NCBI GenBank assembly: GCA_030618475.1
Contig: JAUXDG010000143.1
Span: 1-7,080, forward strand
From: Gammaproteobacteria bacterium
Lineage (GTDB): Bacteria; Pseudomonadota; Gammaproteobacteria; DSM-19610
DNA length: 7,080 bases
Direction of reading: 5' to 3'
Part shown: positions 6,575 through 7,080 of the stretch, piece by piece
Position numbering within the stretch: position 1 is the first letter of the stretch
Layout of the letters: each line of letters opens with the position of its first letter
Made by a program: the position numbers and the translations under genes
Notes under the pieces: generated by a model
What the model was told of the DNA's origin: nothing
The model's database searches: none
Seen by the model: the letters and a program-made list of their open reading frames with translations, nothing else

Positions 6575-6590
6575 CGCAGAAGTGTCTGCG
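6575..6590. promoter_or_regulatory. Inverted repeat over the presumed valS -35
   Basis: CGCAGA, AGTG, TCTGCG is a perfect 6-bp inverted repeat with a 4-base centre, lying between divergent valS and ppdK. It covers the position where the valS -35 would fall and is 48 bases upstream of the ppdK start codon. It could bind a dimeric regulator acting on both genes or be a chance hairpin; no regulator is in view. Confidence 0.3.
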
Positions 6591-6637
6591 GGCGATGATC
6601 AATTCCAGCCAAAGATTATAAGGAGCAGTAAAAAATT

Positions 6638-7080
6638 ATGTCCAGCAATTCTAAGTGGGTCTTCAATTTTTCAGAGGGCGACGGAAAGAACAAGAAACTT
6701 CTCGGCGGCAAGGGAGCCAATCTCTGCGAGATGACCCAGATCGGGCTCAATGTGCCCCCGGGATTCGTAATCACCACCGAGGCCTGCCTGGAGTACCTGG
6801 CGTCCGACGGTGATGAGCTCGCACCGGGGATCATGGATCAGGTACGGGAGCAGATGCGTGCGGTGGAGCAGGCCACCGGCAAGGGGTTCGGTGACATCGG
6901 CAACCCGCTGCTGGTCTCCGTGCGCAGCGGTTCCGCCATGTCCATGCCGGGCATGATGGATACCATCCTCAACCTGGGGCTCAACGCCGAGACCCTGCAG
7001 GGGGAGATCGATCAGACCGGAGACCCGCGCTTCGGTTACGACGCCTATCGCCGTTTCATTCAGCTGTTTGGCAAGGTCGC
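6638..7080 (+). CDS. ppdK: Pyruvate, phosphate dikinase, N-terminal part
   Basis: The first 147 codons of a gene that runs off the window; the full enzyme is usually near 880-910 residues. It interconverts pyruvate, ATP and phosphate with phosphoenolpyruvate, AMP and pyrophosphate in the cytoplasm. The visible part is the start of the nucleotide-binding (ATP-grasp-like) domain. It shows KWVFNFSEG, LLGGKGANLCEMTQIGLNVP (21-40), PPGFVITTEAC (40-50) and the hallmark VSVRSGSAMSMPGMMDTILN (93-112). K25 and R96 sit at positions known to contact ATP in this family. These blocks separate it from PEP synthase (PpsA), whose N-terminus differs. The ATG at 6638 is preceded by AGGAG, 12 bases upstream, a slightly long spacing. 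It is divergent from valS. The phosphohistidine and PEP-binding domains lie outside the window, so completeness cannot be judged. Confidence 0.96.
   Translation, partial: MSSNSKWVFNFSEGDGKNKKLLGGKGANLCEMTQIGLNVPPGFVITTEACLEYLASDGDELAPGIMDQVREQMRAVEQATGKGFGDIGNPLLVSVRSGSAMSMPGMMDTILNLGLNAETLQGEIDQTGDPRFGYDAYRRFIQLFGKV

Overview
The window looks like a chromosomal stretch of a moderately GC-rich Gram-negative bacterium, most likely a gammaproteobacterium. The reasons are a DUF481-type outer-membrane barrel protein that ends in an aromatic residue, a valyl-tRNA synthetase of the long bacterial type with a C-terminal coiled coil, and a pyruvate phosphate dikinase start. I see no tRNA, rRNA, CRISPR array, transposase or phage gene.

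Layout from left to right. Positions 2-220 (+) are the tail of an ankyrin-repeat protein. It converges on a MerB-like alkylmercury lyase gene (300-950, -) that keeps all three catalytic residues of MerB but has no other mercury-resistance gene in view. A 242-bp divergent spacer separates that gene from an exported DUF481 outer-membrane protein (1193-2233, +). A gene-free stretch of about 450 bp (2234-2681) follows, with a promoter-like region. It leads into an exported, unrecognised protein (2682-3524, +) built from nearly identical 37-residue Pro/Arg/Ala-rich repeats and an acidic tail that is itself duplicated. A perfect 12-bp hairpin with a TTCG loop lies between this gene and the convergent valS (3634-6456, -). 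Divergent from valS, across a 181-bp spacer, is the start of ppdK (6638 to the edge, +).

The right half is housekeeping and carbon metabolism: tRNA charging, and pyruvate/PEP interconversion. The left half looks like accessory or envelope-related single genes rather than one operon, because neighbouring genes mostly point towards or away from each other. No multi-gene system can be demonstrated. The two most unusual items are the MerB-like gene outside a mer operon and the exported tandem-repeat protein.
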